64,000 nucleotides of DNA. Origin: Nematostella vectensis. Lineage: Eukaryota > Cnidaria > Anthozoa > Actiniaria > Edwardsiidae. The DNA lies in assembly GCF_932526225.1 (NCBI RefSeq), contig NC_064048.1, positions 11,663,665-11,727,664 of the forward strand, read 5' to 3'. The notes under the pieces are model-generated. The model saw only the letters and a list, made by a program, of their open reading frames with translations, searched no databases and was not told the origin of the DNA. The position numbers and the translations under genes were made by a program. Positions within the stretch are counted from its first letter, which is position 1. Every line of letters starts with the position of its first letter. Below, piece by piece: positions 23,970 to 39,349 of the stretch.

Positions 23970-24333
23970 CAATGCGCCCGCGTGCGTTACGATGCCACGC
24001 CGACATAGCGAGCCCCCAAGGGACCCAAAACGCCCACATAGACCTGTATTTTTTTTCATCCTATATCTCAGCGAGCTGTGCGTGGCGTAACCGTATTACA
24101 GGCCTGGGATCCTGGTTATTGTCCTCCCCATTAATGCGCGAGTTGGAATACCTTGCAAGAGTGTTGTACAGCATATTCGCCGGAAATATCGGTGCTTGGG
24201 GCCTTCGGGTTCTTTACAGCCTTCCGTAAAAGCCTTGTGCTGCCATACCGATTGGGTAATCCGTATGTATGGTTTCCGTTTTGTTCTTTAGGCCGGGTTC
24301 GATCCCAGGCCAATGGCCTTTTTTTTTCTCTAT

Positions 24334-24377
<44 letters not shown>

Positions 24378-25685
24378 GTTCAAGATAACGTTTTTTAGTA
24401 TTTTTTTATAATACTCATCAAAAAAGTGGTGTGACATAGGTTCGTCTACCTGATCCAGGATACTAAAGATACAGGCTTGATATGCATTATATACAGCTAG
24501 CAAAATGAGCTTGCTAGCTTTACTGATTATTTGTATTCGATATTTTCCTAGTAAGAGAACAAAAATAAAAAGCAAAGAGTCGAGGAAGTAAACAAGTTAT
24601 GTGATCTTTAATGTTTTATTAGGAGGGGTACATTTTGTACAAAGAAGCATACATAGAATATGCTTAAAAGTGCAGTGTGATGAAGAGCTTTGCAATAGCT
24701 CTCCGGCCAGGACACAATGAATTTCAGTCAAATTCTAATGTTGACCTAAGAGCCTTTGGTCCATGTGGAAGACTTAAATTCAAAGGAAATGCCCACAAAC
24801 TGTCAATAAACATTCAGTAAAATATCGAATATTATTTTAACAAAGCATTGACAACTATTAAAGTTCAACTGTGTGTAGACAATTGAAAGCCTACAAGAAA
24901 CACTGACTCCAGACATGCGCAGTGCCATGACGCTGCCCCTTTAATGAGTGGAGAGGGGAGGGATACAAGTTTATTAAAAGTCTATTTGTGAGACCAACAA
25001 ACTGGTTGAAAGAACAAGCGTGTTAATAGTAAAACAATTATTTGATTACAAAACTACTGTAGATTCCTTTGCACCAAGATAATAACACACATTATTTTGT
25101 TTGTTATTTAGGAGGAACGATACGAGCTCTACGAGACAAATGAGAAGTATTTATTACTCATCTAAATTATACACGTAAATAATAATATTCAAAAGAACTA
25201 CTGTAACTAAGTAAGTAACACTCACATGTTTTTAAAATTTTAAATAAGTATACAGTTTCATTCAGATACATCTTGTGGTCACTGTGCCATCTACAGGGCC
25301 ATACCCAAAGCACCTGTGCACCCCATCCAACTAAGGGCATCGGCTGCACAGATGTTCCTGATAAAAGGGGCAGGAAAATTTTCCGCGACACCGTGCTTTC
25401 ATGGTCCCCCATGATTCCTTGTTGGGTGAAGCCCCTCTAGATGTTGACATGTCAACTTCGCAGTCACATGAAAGAAATGTCTAATAGTGTTTTGCAGTCA
25501 AGTTGGTTTACGATAATTGGTTACAATAGTTGGTTACAATAATTTTGAAAAATTGTTATCATAGCTATGGTCAAATACTGTACATAGAACTGCAAATAAA
25601 AAGACTAAAAAAAATAATAATAAAAATAAAGCAAAACTAAAAGTAAAGCAAAAAACGACAGAGACATTCTGTACACAATAAAAGA
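23970..25685 (+). repeat. Tandem unit 15 (1,716 bp)
   Basis: Pol III candidate 24070-24327; T-tract 24335-24372 (38 T, single-G type). G-to-A at 24141 (inside the candidate transcript) and T-to-A at 25366. Confidence 0.97.
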
Positions 25686-26049
25686 CAATGCGCCCGCGTG
25701 CGTTACGATGCCACGCCGACATAGCGAGCCCCCAAGGGACCCAAAACGCCCACATAGACCTGTATTTTTTTTCATCCTATATCTCAGCGAGCTGTGCGTG
25801 GCGTAACCGTATTACAGGCCTGGGATCCTGGTTATTGTCCTCCCCATTAATGCGCGGGTTGGAATACCTTGCAAGAGTGTTGTACAGCATATTCGCCGGA
25901 AATATCGGTGCTTGGGGCCTTCGGGTTCTTTACAGCCTTCCGTAAAAGCCTTGTGCTGCCATACCGATTGGGTAATCCGTATGTATGGTTTCCGTTTTGT
26001 TCTTTAGGCCGGGTTCGATCCCAGGCCAATGGCCTTTTTTTTACTCTAT

Positions 26050-26086
<37 letters not shown>

Positions 26087-27394
26087 GTTCAAGATAACGT
26101 TTTTTAGTATTTTTTTATAATACTCATCAAAAAAGTGGTGTGACATAGGTTCGTCTACCTGATCCAGGATACTAAAGATACAGGCTTGATATGCATTATA
26201 TACAGCTAGCAAAATGAGCTTGCTAGCTTTACTGATTATTTGTATTCGATATTTTCCTAGTAAGAGAACAAAAATAAAAAGCAAAGAGTCGAGGAAGTAA
26301 ACAAGTTATGTGATCTTTAATGTTTTATTAGGAGGGGTACATTTTGTACAAAGAAGCATACATAGAATATGCTTAAAAGTGCAGTGTGATGAAGAGCTTT
26401 GCAATAGCTCTCCGGCCAGGACACAATGAATTTCAGTCAAATTCTAATGTTGACCTAAGAGCCTTTGGTCCATGTGGAAGACTTAAATTCAAAGGAAATG
26501 CCCACAAACTGTCAATAAACATTCAGTAAAATATCGAATATTATTTTAACAAAGCATTGACAACTATTAAAGTTCAACTGTGTGTAGACAATTGAAAGCC
26601 TACAAGAAACACTGACTCCAGACATGCGCAGTGCCATGACGCTGCCCCTTTAATGAGTGGAGAGGGGAGGGATACAAGTTTATTAAAAGTCTATTTGTGA
26701 GACCAACAAACTGGTTGAAAGAACAAGCGTGTTAATAGTAAAACAATTATTTGATTACAAAACTACTGTAGATTCCTTTGCACCAAGATAATAACACACA
26801 TTATTTTGTTTGTTATTTAGGAGGAACGATACGAGCTCTACGAGACAAATGAGAAGTATTTATTACTCATCTAAATTATACACGTAAATAATAATATTCA
26901 AAAGAACTACTGTAACTAAGTAAGTAACACTCACATGTTTTTAAAATTTTAAATAAGTATACAGTTTCATTCAGATACATCTTGTGGTCACTGTGCCATC
27001 TACAGGGCCATACCCAAAGCACCTGTGCACCCCATCCAACTAAGGGCATCGGCTGCACAGATGTTCCTGATAAATGGGGCAGGAAAATTTTCCGCGACAC
27101 CGTGCTTTCATGGTCCCCCATGATTCCTTGTTGGGTGAAGCCCCTCTAGATGTTGACATGTCAACTTCGCAGTCACATGAAAGAAATGTCTAATAGTGTT
27201 TTGCAGTCAAGTTGGTTTACGATAATTGGTTACAATAGTTGGTTACAATAATTTTGAAAAATTGTTATCATAGCTATGGTCAAATACTGTACATAGAACT
27301 GCAAATAAAAAGACTAAAAAAAATAATAATAAAAATAAAGCAAAACTAAAAGTAAAGCAAAAAACGACAGAGACATTCTGTACACAATAAAAGA
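25686..27394 (+). repeat. Tandem unit 16 (1,709 bp)
   Basis: Pol III candidate 25786-26042, with the terminator cut to eight T by T-to-A at 26043. T-tract 26051-26081 (31 T, single-G type). Confidence 0.97.
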
Positions 27395-27758
27395 CAATGC
27401 GCCCGCGTGCGTTACGATGCCACGCCGACATAGCGAGCCCCCAAGGGACCCAAAACGCCCACATAGACCTGTATTTTTTTTCATCCTATATCTCAGCGAG
27501 CTGTGCGTGGCGTAACCGTATTACAGGCCTGGGATCCTGGTTATTGTCCTCCCCATTAATGCGCGGGTTGGAATACCTTGCAAGAGTGTTGTACAGCATA
27601 TTCGCCGGAAATATCGGTGCTTGGGGCCTTCGGGTTCTTTACAGCCTTCCGTAAAAGCCTTGTGCTGCCATACCGATTGGGTAATCCGTATGTATGGTTT
27701 CCGTTTTGTTCTTTAGGCCGGGTTCGATCCCAGGCCAATGGCCTTTTTTTTTCTCTAT

Positions 27759-27798
<40 letters not shown>

Positions 27799-29106
27799 GT
27801 TCAAGATAACGTTTTTTAGTATTTTTTTATAATACTCATCAAAAAAGTGGTGTGACATAGGTTCGTCTACCTGATCCAGGATACTAAAGATACAGGCTTG
27901 ATATGCATTATATACAGCTAGCAAAATGAGCTTGCTAGCTTTACTGATTATTTGTATTCGATATTTTCCTAGTAAGAGAACAAAAATAAAAAGCAAAGAG
28001 TCGAGGAAGTAAACAAGTTATGTGATCTTTAATGTTTTATTAGGAGGGGTACATTTTGTACAAAGAAGCATACATAGAATATGCTTAAAAGTGCAGTGTG
28101 ATGAAGAGCTTTGCAATAGCTCTCCGGCCAGGACACAATGAATTTCAGTCAAATTCTAATGTTGACCTAAGAGCCTTTGGTCCATGTGGAAGACTTAAAT
28201 TCAAAGGAAATGCCCACAAACTGTCAATAAACATTCAGTAAAATATCGAATATTATTTTAACAAAGCATTGACAACTATTAAAGTTCAACTGTGTGTAGA
28301 CAATTGAAAGCCTACAAGAAACACTGACTCCAGACATGCGCAGTGCCATGACGCTGCCCCTTTAATGAGTGGAGAGGGGAGGGATACAAGTTTATTAAAA
28401 GTCTATTTGTGAGACCAACAAACTGGTTGAAAGAACAAGCGTGTTAATAGTAAAACAATTATTTGATTACAAAACTACTGTAGATTCCTTTGCACCAAGA
28501 TAATAACACACATTATTTTGTTTGTTATTTAGGAGGAACGATACGAGCTCTACGAGACAAATGAGAAGTATTTATTACTCATCTAAATTATACACGTAAA
28601 TAATAATATTCAAAAGAACTACTGTAACTAAGTAAGTAACACTTACATGTTTTTAAAATTTTAAATAAGTATACAGTTTCATTCAGATACATCTTGTGGT
28701 CACTGTGCCATCTACAGGGCCATACCCAAAGCACCTGTGCACCCCATCCAACTAAGGGCATCGGCTGCACAGATGTTCCTGATAAATGGGGCAGGAAAAT
28801 TTTCCGCGACACCGTGCTTTCATGGTCCCCCATGATTCCTTGTTGGGTGAAGCCCCTTTAGATGTTGACATGTCAACTTCGCAGTCACATGAAATAAATG
28901 TCTAATAGTGTTTTGCAGTCAAGTTGGTTTACGATAATTGGTTACAATAGTTGGTTACAATAATTTTGAAAAATTGTTATCATAGCTATGGTCAAATACT
29001 GTACATAGAACTGCAAATAAAAAGACTAAAAAAAATAATAATAAAAATAAAGCAAAACTAAAAGTAAAGCAAAAAACGACAGAGACATTCTGTACACAAT
29101 AAAAGA
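27395..29106 (+). repeat. Tandem unit 17 (1,712 bp)
   Basis: Pol III candidate 27495-27752; T-tract 27760-27793 (34 T, single-G type). Changes: C-to-T at 28644, C-to-T at 28858 (shared with unit 22) and G-to-T at 28895. Confidence 0.97.
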
Positions 29107-29470
29107 CAATGCGCCCGCGTGCGTTACGATGCCACGCCGACATAGCGAGCCCCCAAGGGACCCAAAACGCCCACATAGACCTGTATTTTTTTTCATCCTA
29201 TATCTCAGCGAGCTGTGCGTGGCGTAACCGTATTACAGGCCTGGGATCCTGGTTATTGTCCTCCCCATTAATGCGCGGGTTGGAATACCTTGCAAGAGTG
29301 TTGTACAGCATATTCGCCGGAAATATCGGTGCTTGGGGCCTTCGGGTTCTTTACAGCCTTCCGTAAAAGCCTTGTGCTGCCATACCGATTGGGTAATCCG
29401 TATGTATGGTTTCCGTTTTGTTCTTTAGGCCGGGTTCGATCCCAGGCCAATGGCCTTTTTTTTTCTCTAT

Positions 29471-29505
<35 letters not shown>

Positions 29506-30814
29506 GTTCAAGATAACGTTTTTTAGTATTTTTTTATAATACTCATCAAAAAAGTGGTGTGACATAGGTTCGTCTACCTGATCCAGGATACTAAAGATAC
29601 AGGCTTGATATGCATTATATACAGCTAGCAAAATGAGCTTGCTAGCTTTACTGATTATTTGTATTCGATATTTTCCTAGTAAGAGAACAAAAATAAAAAG
29701 CAAAGAGTCGAGGAAGTAAACAAGTTATGTGATCTTTAATGTTTTATTAGGAGGGGTACATTTTGTACAAAGAAGCATACATAGAATATGCTTAAAAGTG
29801 CAGTGTGATGAAGAGCTTTGCAATAGCTCTCCGGCCAGGACACAATGAATTTCAGTCAAATTCTAATGTTGACCTAAGAGCCTTTGGTCCATGTGGAAGA
29901 CTTAAATTCAAAGGAAATGCCCACAAACTGTCAATAAACATTCAGTAAAATATCGAATATTATTTTAACAAAGCATTGACAACTATTAAAGTTCAACTGT
30001 GTGTAGACAATTGAAAGCCTACAAGAAACACTGACTCCAGACATGCGCAGTGCCATGACGCTGCCCCTTTAATGAGTGGAGAGGGGAGGGATACAAGTTT
30101 ATTAAAAGTCTATTTGTGAGACCAACAAACTGGTTGAAAGAACAAGCGTGTTAATAGTAAAACAATTATTTGATTACAAAACTACTGTAGATTCCTTTGC
30201 ACCAAGATAATAACACACATTATTTTGTTTGTTATTTAGGAGGAACGATACGAGCTCTACGAGACAAATGAGAAGTATTTATTACTCATCTAAATTATAC
30301 ACGTAAATAATAATATTCAAAAGAACTACTGTAACTAAGTAAGTAACACTCACATGTTTTTAAAATTTTAAATAAGTATACAGTTTCATTCAGATACATC
30401 TTGTGGTCACTGTGCCATCTACAGGGCCATACCCAAAGCACCTGTGCACCCCATCCAACTAAGGGCATCGGCTGCACAGATGTTCCTGATAAATGGGGCA
30501 GGAAAATTTTCCGCGACACCGTGCTTTCATGGTCCCCCATGATTCCTTGTTGGGTGAAGCCCCTCTAGATGTTGACATGTCAACTTCGCAGTCACATGAA
30601 AGAAATGTCTAATAGTGTTTTGCAGTCAAGTTGGTTTACGATAATTGGTTACAATAGTTGGTTACAATAATTTTGAAAAATTGTTATCATAGCTATGGTC
30701 AAATACTGTACATAGAACTGCAAATAAAAAGACTAAAAAAAAATAATAATAAAAATAAAGCAAAACTAAAAGTAAAGCAAAAAACGACAGAGACATTCTG
30801 TACACAATAAAAGA
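29107..30814 (+). repeat. Tandem unit 18 (1,708 bp)
   Basis: Pol III candidate 29207-29464; T-tract 29473-29500 (28 T, GG type). A9 run at 30735-30743, shared with unit 7. Confidence 0.97.
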
Positions 30815-32517
30815 CAATGCGCCCGCGTGCGTTACGATGCCACGCCGACATAGCGAGCCCCCAAGGGACCCAAAACGCCCACATAGACCTGTATTTTTTT
30901 TCATCCTATATCTCAGCGAGCTGTGCGTGGCGTAACCGTATTACAGGCCTGGGATCCTGGTTATTGTCCTCCCCATTAATGCGCGGGTTGGAATACCTTG
31001 CAAGAGTGTTGTACAGCATATTCGCCGGAAATATCGGTGCTTGGGGCCTTCGGGTTCTTTACAGCCTTCCGTAAAAGCCTTGTGCTGCCATACCGATTGG
31101 GTAATCCGTATGTATGGTTTCCGTTTTGTTCTTTAGGCCGGGTTCGATCCCAGGCCAATGGCCTTTTTTTTTCTCTATGGTTTTTTTTTTTTTTTTTTTT
31201 TTTTACACAGTTCAAGATAACGTTTTTTAGTATTTTTTTATAATACTCATCAAAAAAGTGGTGTGACATAGGTTCGTCTACCTGATCCAGGATACTAAAG
31301 ATACAGGCTTGATATGCATTATATACAGCTAGCAAAATGAGCTTGCTAGCTTTACTGATTATTTGTATTCGATATTTTCCTAGTAAGAGAACAAAAATAA
31401 AAAGCAAAGAGTCGAGGAAGTAAACAAGTTATGTGATCTTTAATGTTTTATTAGGAGGGGTACATTTTGTACAAAGAAGCATACATAGAATATGCTTAAA
31501 AGTGCAGTGTGATGAAGAGCTTTGCAATAGCTCTCCGGCCAGGACACAATGAATTTCAGTCAAATTCTAATGTTGACCTAAGAGCCTTTGGTCCATGTGG
31601 AAGACTTAAATTCAAAGGAAATGCCCACAAACTGTCAATAAACATTCAGTAAAATATCGAATATTATTTTAACAAAGCATTGACAACTATTAAAGTTCAA
31701 CTGTGTGTAGACAATTGAAAGCCTACAAGAAACACTGACTCCAGACATGCGCAGTGCCATGACGCTGCCCCTTTAATGAGTGGAGAGGGGAGGGATACAA
31801 GTTTATTAAAAGTCTATTTGTGAGACCAACAAACTGGTTGAAAGAACAAGCGTGTTAATAGTAAAACAATTATTTGATTACAAAACTACTGTAGATTCCT
31901 TTGCACCAAGATAATAACACACATTATTTTGTTTGTTATTTAGGAGGAACGATACGAGCTCTACGAGACAAATGAGAAGTATTTATTACTCATCTAAATT
32001 ATACACGTAAATAATAATATTCAAAAGAACTACTGTAACTAAGTAAGTAACACTCACATGTTTTTAAAATTTTAAATAAGTATACAGTTTCATTCAGATA
32101 CATCTTGTGGTCACTGTGCCATCTACAGGGCCATACCCAAAGCACCTGTGCACCCCATCCAACTAAGGGCATCGGCTGCACAGATGTTCCTGATAAATGG
32201 GGCAGGAAAATTTTCCGCGACACCGTGCTTTCATGGTCCCCCATGATTCCTTGTTGGTTGAAGCCCCTCTAGATGTTGACATGTCAACTTCGCAGTCACA
32301 TGAAAGAAATGTCTAATAGTGTTTTGCAGTCAAGTTGGTTTACGATAATTGGTTACAATAGTTGGTTACAATAATTTTGAAAAATTGTTATCATAGCTAT
32401 GGTCAAATACTGTACATAGAACTGCAAATAAAAAGACTAAAAAAAATAATAATAAAAATAAAGCAAAACTAAAAGTAAAGCAAAAAACGACAGAGACATT
32501 CTGTACACAATAAAAGA
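30815..32517 (+). repeat. Tandem unit 19 (1,703 bp)
   Basis: Pol III candidate 30915-31172; T-tract 31181-31204 (24 T, GG type). G-to-T at 32258. Confidence 0.97.
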
Positions 32518-32881
32518 CAATGCGCCCGCGTGCGTTACGATGCCACGCCGACATAGCGAGCCCCCAAGGGACCCAAAACGCCCACATAGACCTGTATTTT
32601 TTTTCATCCTATATCTCAGCGAGCTGTGCGTGGCGTAACCGTATTACAGGCCTGGGATCCTGGTTATTGTCCTCCCCATTAATGCGCGGGTTGGAATACC
32701 TTGCAAGAGTGTTGTACAGCATATTCGCCGGAAATATCGGTGCTTGGGGCCTTCGGGTTCTTTACAGCCTTCCGTAAAAGCCTTGTGCTGCCATACCGAT
32801 TGGGTAATCCGTATGTATGGTTTCCGTTTTGTTCTTTAGGCCGGGTTCGATCCCAGGCCAATGGCCTTTTTTTTTCTCTAT

Positions 32882-32916
<35 letters not shown>

Positions 32917-34224
32917 GTTCAAGATAACGTTTTTTAGTATTTTTTTATAATACTCATCAAAAAAGTGGTGTGACATAGGTTCGTCTACCTGATCCAGGAT
33001 ACTAAAGATACAGGCTTGATATGCATTATATACAGCTAGCAAAATGAGCTTGCTAGCTTTACTGATTATTTGTATTCGATATTTTCCTAGTAAGAGAACA
33101 AAAATAAAAAGCAAAGAGTCGAGGAAGTAAACAAGTTATGTGATCTTTAATGTTTTATTAGGAGGGGTACATTTTGTACAAAGAAGCATACATAGAATAT
33201 GCTTAAAAGTGCAGTGTGATGAAGAGCTTTGCAATAGCTCTCCGGCCAGGACACAATGAATTTCAGTCAAATTCTAATGTTGACCTAAGAGCCTTTGGTC
33301 CATGTGGAAGACTTAAATTCAAAGGAAATGCCCACAAACTGTCAATAAACATTCAGTAAAATATCGAATATTATTTTAACAAAGCATTGACAACTATTAA
33401 AGTTCAACTGTGTGTAGACAATTGAAAGCCTACAAGAAACACTGACTCCAGACATGCGCAGTGCCATGACGCTGCCCCTTTAATGAGTGGAGAGGGGAGG
33501 GATACAAGTTTATTAAAAGTCTATTTGTGAGACCAACAAACTGGTTGAAAGAACAAGCGTGTTAATAGTAAAACAATTATTTGATTACAAAACTACTGTA
33601 GATTCCTTTGCACCAAGATAATAACACACATTATTTTGTTTGTTATTTAGGAGGAACGATACGAGCTCTACGAGACAAATGAGAAGTATTTATTACTCAT
33701 CTAAATTATACACGTAAATAATAATATTCAAAAGAACTACTGTAACTAAGTAAGTAACACTCACATGTTTTTAAAATTTTAAATAAGTATACAGTTTCAT
33801 TCAGATACATCTTGTGGTCACTGTGCCATCTACAGGGCCATACCCAAAGCACCTGTGCACCCCATCCAACTAAGGGCATCGGCTGCACAGATGTTCCTGA
33901 TAAATGGGGCAGGAAAATTTTCCGCGACACCGTGCTTTCATGGTCCCCCATGATTCCTTGTTGGGTGAAGCCCCTCTAGATGTTGACATGTCAACTTCGC
34001 AGTCACATGAAAGAAATGTCTAATAGTGTTTTGCAGTCAAGTTGGTTTACGATAATTGGTTACAATAGTTGGTTACAATAATTTTGAAAAATTGTTATCA
34101 TAGCTATGGTCAAATACTGTACATAGAACTGCAAATAAAAAGACTAAAAAAAATAATAATAAAAATAAAGCAAAACTAAAAGTAAAGCAAAAAACGACAG
34201 AGACATTCTGTACACAATAAAAGA
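32518..34224 (+). repeat. Tandem unit 20 (1,707 bp)
   Basis: Pol III candidate 32618-32875; T-tract 32884-32911 (28 T, GG type). No substitution noticed. Confidence 0.97.
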
Positions 34225-34588
34225 CAATGCGCCCGCGTGCGTTACGATGCCACGCCGACATAGCGAGCCCCCAAGGGACCCAAAACGCCCACATAGACCT
34301 GTATTTTTTTTCATCCTATATCTCAGCGAGCTGTGCGTGGCGTAACCGTATTACAGGCCTGGGATCCTGGTTATTGTCCTCCCCATTAATGCGCGGGTTG
34401 GAATACCTTGCAAGAGTGTTGTACAGCATATTCGCCGGAAATATCGGTGCTTGGGGCCTTCGGGTTCTTTACAGCCTTCCGTAAAAGCCTTGTGCTGCCA
34501 TACCGATTGGGTAATCCGTATGTATGGTTTCCGTTTTGTTCTTTAGGCCGGGTTCGATCCCAGGCCAATGGCCTTTTTTTTTCTCTAT

Positions 34589-34626
<38 letters not shown>

Positions 34627-35934
34627 GTTCAAGATAACGTTTTTTAGTATTTTTTTATAATACTCATCAAAAAAGTGGTGTGACATAGGTTCGTCTACCT
34701 GATCCAGGATACTAAAGATACAGGCTTGATATGCATTATATACAGCTAGCAAAATGAGCTTGCTAGCTTTACTGATTATTTGTATTCGATATTTTCCTAG
34801 TAAGAGAACAAAAATAAAAAGCAAAGAGTCGAGGAAGTAAACAAGTTATGTGATCTTTAATGTTTTATTAGGAGGGGTACATTTTGTACAAAGAAGCATA
34901 CATAGAATATGCTTAAAAGTGCAGTGTGATGAAGAGCTTTGCAATAGCTCTCCGGCCAGGACACAATGAATTTCAGTCAAATTCTAATGTTGACCTAAGA
35001 GCCTTTGGTCCATGTGGAAGACTTAAATTCAAAGGAAATGCCCACAAACTGTCAATAAACATTCAGTAAAATATCGAATATTATTTTAACAAAGCATTGA
35101 CAACTATTAAAGTTCAACTGTGTGTAGACAATTGAAAGCCTACAAGAAACACTGACTCCAGACATGCGCAGTGCCATGACGCTGCCCCTTTAATGAGTGG
35201 AGAGGGGAGGGATACAAGTTTATTAAAAGTCTATTTGTGAGACCAACAAACTGGTTGAAAGAACAAGCGTGTTAATAGTAAAACAATTATTTGATTACAA
35301 AACTACTGTAGATTCCTTTGCACCAAGATAATAACACACATTATTTTGTTTGTTATTTAGGAGGAACGATACGAGCTCTACGAGACAAATGAGAAGTATT
35401 TATTACTCATCTAAATTATACACGTAAATAATAATATTCAAAAGAACTACTGTAACTAAGTAAGTAACACTCACATGTTTTTAAAATTTTAAATAAGTAT
35501 ACAGTTTCATTCAGATACATCTTGTGGTCACTGTGCCATCTACAGGGCCATACCCAAAGCACCTGTGCACCCCATCCAACTAAGGGCATCGGCTGCACAG
35601 ATGTTCCTGATAAATGGGGCAGGAAAATTTTCCGCGACACCGTGCTTTCATGGTCCCCCATGATTCCTTGTTGGGTGAAGCCCCTCTAGATGTTGACATG
35701 TCAACTTCGCAGTCACATGAAAGAAATGTCTAATAGTGTTTTGCAGTCAAGTTGGTTTACGATAATTGGTTACAATAGTTGGTTACAATAATTTTGAAAA
35801 ATTGTTATCATAGCTATGGTCAAATACTGTACATAGAACTGCAAATAAAAAGACTAAAAAAAATAATAATAAAAATAAAGCAAAACTAAAAGTAAAGCAA
35901 AAAACGACAGAGACATTCTGTACACAATAAAAGA
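34225..35934 (+). repeat. Tandem unit 21 (1,710 bp)
   Basis: Pol III candidate 34325-34582; T-tract 34591-34621 (31 T, GG type). No substitution noticed. Confidence 0.97.
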
Positions 35935-36298
35935 CAATGCGCCCGCGTGCGTTACGATGCCACGCCGACATAGCGAGCCCCCAAGGGACCCAAAACGCCC
36001 ACATAGACCTGTATTTTTTTTCATCCTATATCTCAGCGAGCTGTGCGTGGCGTAACCGTATTACAGGCCTGGGATCCTGGTTATTGTCCTCCCCATTAAT
36101 GCGCGGGTTGGAATACCTTGCAAGAGTGTTGTACAGCATATTCGCCGGAAATATCGGTGCTTGGGGCCTTCGGGTTCTTTACAGCCTTCCGTAAAAGCCT
36201 TGTGCTGCCATACCGATTGGGTAATCCGTATGTATGGTTTCCGTTTTGTTCTTTAGGCCGGGTTCGATCCCAGGCCAATGGCCTTTTTTTTTCTCTAT

Positions 36299-36335
<37 letters not shown>

Positions 36336-37643
36336 GTTCAAGATAACGTTTTTTAGTATTTTTTTATAATACTCATCAAAAAAGTGGTGTGACATAGGTT
36401 CGTCTACCTGATCCAGGATACTAAAGATACAGGCTTGATATGCATTATATACAGCTAGCAAAATGAGCTTGCTAGCTTTACTGATTATTTGTATTCGATA
36501 TTTTCCTAGTAAGAGAACAAAAATAAAAAGCAAAGAGTCGAGGAAGTAAACAAGTTATGTGATCTTTAATGTTTTATTAGGAGGGGTACATTTTGTACAA
36601 AGAAGCATACATAGAATATGCTTAAAAGTGCAGTGTGATGAAGAGCTTTGCAATAGCTCTCCGGCCAGGACACAATGAATTTCAGTCAAATTCTAATGTT
36701 GACCTAAGAGCCTTTGGTCCATGTGGAAGACTTAAATTCAAAGGAAATGCCCACAAACTGTCAATAAACATTCAGTAAAATATCGAATATTATTTTAACA
36801 AAGCATTGACAACTATTAAAGTTCAACTGTGTGTAGACAATTGAAAGCCTACAAGAAACACTGACTCCAGACATGCGCAGTGCCATGACGCTGCCCCTTT
36901 AATGAGTGGAGAGGGGAGGGATACAAGTTTATTAAAAGTCTATTTGTGAGACCAACAAACTGGTTGAAAGAACAAGCGTGTTAATAGTAAAACAATTATT
37001 TGATTACAAAACTACTGTAGATTCCTTTGCACCAAGATAATAACACACATTATTTTGTTTGTTATTTAGGAGGAACGATACGAGCTCTACGAGACAAATG
37101 AGAAGTATTTATTACTCATCTAAATTATACACGTAAATAATAATATTCAAAAGAACTACTGTAACTAAGTAAGTAACACTCACATGTTTTTAAAATTTTA
37201 AATAAGTATACAGTTTCATTCAGATACATCTTGTGGTCACTGTGCCATCTACAGGGCCATACCCAAAGCACCTGTGCACCCCATCCAACTAAGGGCATCG
37301 GCTGCACAGATGTTCCTGATAAATGGGGCAGGAAAATTTTCCGCGACACCGTGCTTTCATGGTCCCCCATGATTCCTTGTTGGGTGAAGCCCCTTTAGAT
37401 GTTGACATGTCAACTTCGCAGTCACATGAAAGAAATGTCTAATAGTGTTTTGCAGTCAAGTTGGTTTACGATAATTGGTTACAATAGTTGGTTACAATAA
37501 TTTTGAAAAATTGTTATCATAGCTATGGTCAAATACTGTACATAGAACTGCAAATAAAAAGACTAAAAAAAATAATAATAAAAATAAAGCAAAACTAAAA
37601 GTAAAGCAAAAAACGACAGAGACATTCTGTACACAATAAAAGA
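35935..37643 (+). repeat. Tandem unit 22 (1,709 bp)
   Basis: Pol III candidate 36035-36292; T-tract 36301-36330 (30 T, GG type). C-to-T at 37395, shared with unit 17. Confidence 0.97.
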
Positions 37644-38010
37644 CAATGCGCCCGCGTGCGTTACGATGCCACGCCGACATAGCGAGCCCCCAAGGGACCC
37701 AAAACGCCCACATAGACCTGTATTTTTTTTTCATCCTATATCTCAGCGAGCTGTGCGTGGCGTAACCGTATTACAGGCCTGGGATCCTGGTTATTGTCCT
37801 CCCCATTAATGCGCGGGTTGGAATACCTTGCAAGAGTGTTGTACAGCATATTCGCCGGAAATATCGGTGCTTGGGGCCTTCGGGTTCTTTACAGCCTTCC
37901 GTAAAAGCCTTGTGCTGCCATACCGATTGGGTAATCCGTATGTATGGTTTCCGTTTTGTTCTTTAGGCCGGGTTCGATCCCAGGCCAATGGCCTTTTTTT
38001 TTCTCTATGG

Positions 38011-38041
<31 letters not shown>

Positions 38042-39349
38042 GTTCAAGATAACGTTTTTTAGTATTTTTTTATAATACTCATCAAAAAAGTGGTGTGACA
38101 TAGGTTCGTCTACCTGATCCAGGATACTAAAGATACAGGCTTGATATGCATTATATACAGCTAGCAAAATGAGCTTGCTAGCTTTACTGATTATTTGTAT
38201 TCGATATTTTCCTAGTAAGAGAACAAAAATAAAAAGCAAAGAGTCGAGGAAGTAAACAAGTTATGTGATCTTTAATGTTTTATTAGGAGGGGTACATTTT
38301 GTACAAAGAAGCATACATAGAATATGCTTAAAAGTGCAGTGTGATGAAGAGCTTTGCAATAGCTCTCCGGCCAGGACACAATGAATTTCAGTCAAATTCT
38401 AATGTTGACCTAAGAGCCTTTGGTCCATGTGGAAGACTTAAATTCAAAGGAAATGCCCACAAACTGTCAATAAACATTCAGTAAAATATCGAATATTATT
38501 TTAACAAAGCATTGACAACTATTAAAGTTCAACTGTGTGTAGACAATTGAAAGCCTACAAGAAACACTGACTCCAGACATGCGCAGTGCCATGACGCTGC
38601 CCCTTTAATGAGTGGAGAGGGGAGGGATACAAGTTTATTAAAAGTCTATTTGTGAGACCAACAAACTGGTTGAAAGAACAAGCGTGTTAATAGTAAAACA
38701 ATTATTTGATTACAAAACTACTGTAGATTCCTTTGCACCAAGATAATAACACACATTATTTTGTTTGTTATTTAGGAGGAACGATACGAGCTCTACGAGA
38801 CAAATGAGAAGTATTTATTACTCATCTAAATTATACACGTAAATAATAATATTCAAAAGAACTACTGTAACTAAGTAAGTAACACTCACATGTTTTTAAA
38901 ATTTTAAATAAGTATACAGTTTCATTCAGATACATCTTGTGGTCACTGTGCCATCTACAGGGCCATACCCAAAGCACCTGTGCACCCCATCCAACTAAGG
39001 GCATCGGCTGCACAGATGTTCCTGATAAATGGGGCAGGAAAATTTTCCGCGACACCGTGCTTTCATGGTCCCCCATGATTCCTTGTTGGGTGAAGCCCCT
39101 CTAGATGTTGACATGTCAACTTCGCAGTCACATGAAAGAAATGTCTAATAGTGTTTTGCAGTCAAGTTGGTTTACGATAATTGGTTACAATAGTTGGTTA
39201 CAATAATTTTGAAAAATTGTTATCATAGCTATGGTCAAATACTGTACATAGAACTGCAAATAAAAAGACTAAAAAAAATAATAATAAAAATAAAGCAAAA
39301 CTAAAAGTAAAGCAAAAAACGACAGAGACATTCTGTACACAATAAAAGA
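37644..39349 (+). repeat. Tandem unit 23 (1,706 bp)
   Basis: Pol III candidate 37745-38002; T-tract 38011-38036 (26 T, GG type). Nine T in place of eight at 37723-37731 break the plus-strand 85-codon ORF, evidence that this ORF is not maintained. Confidence 0.97.
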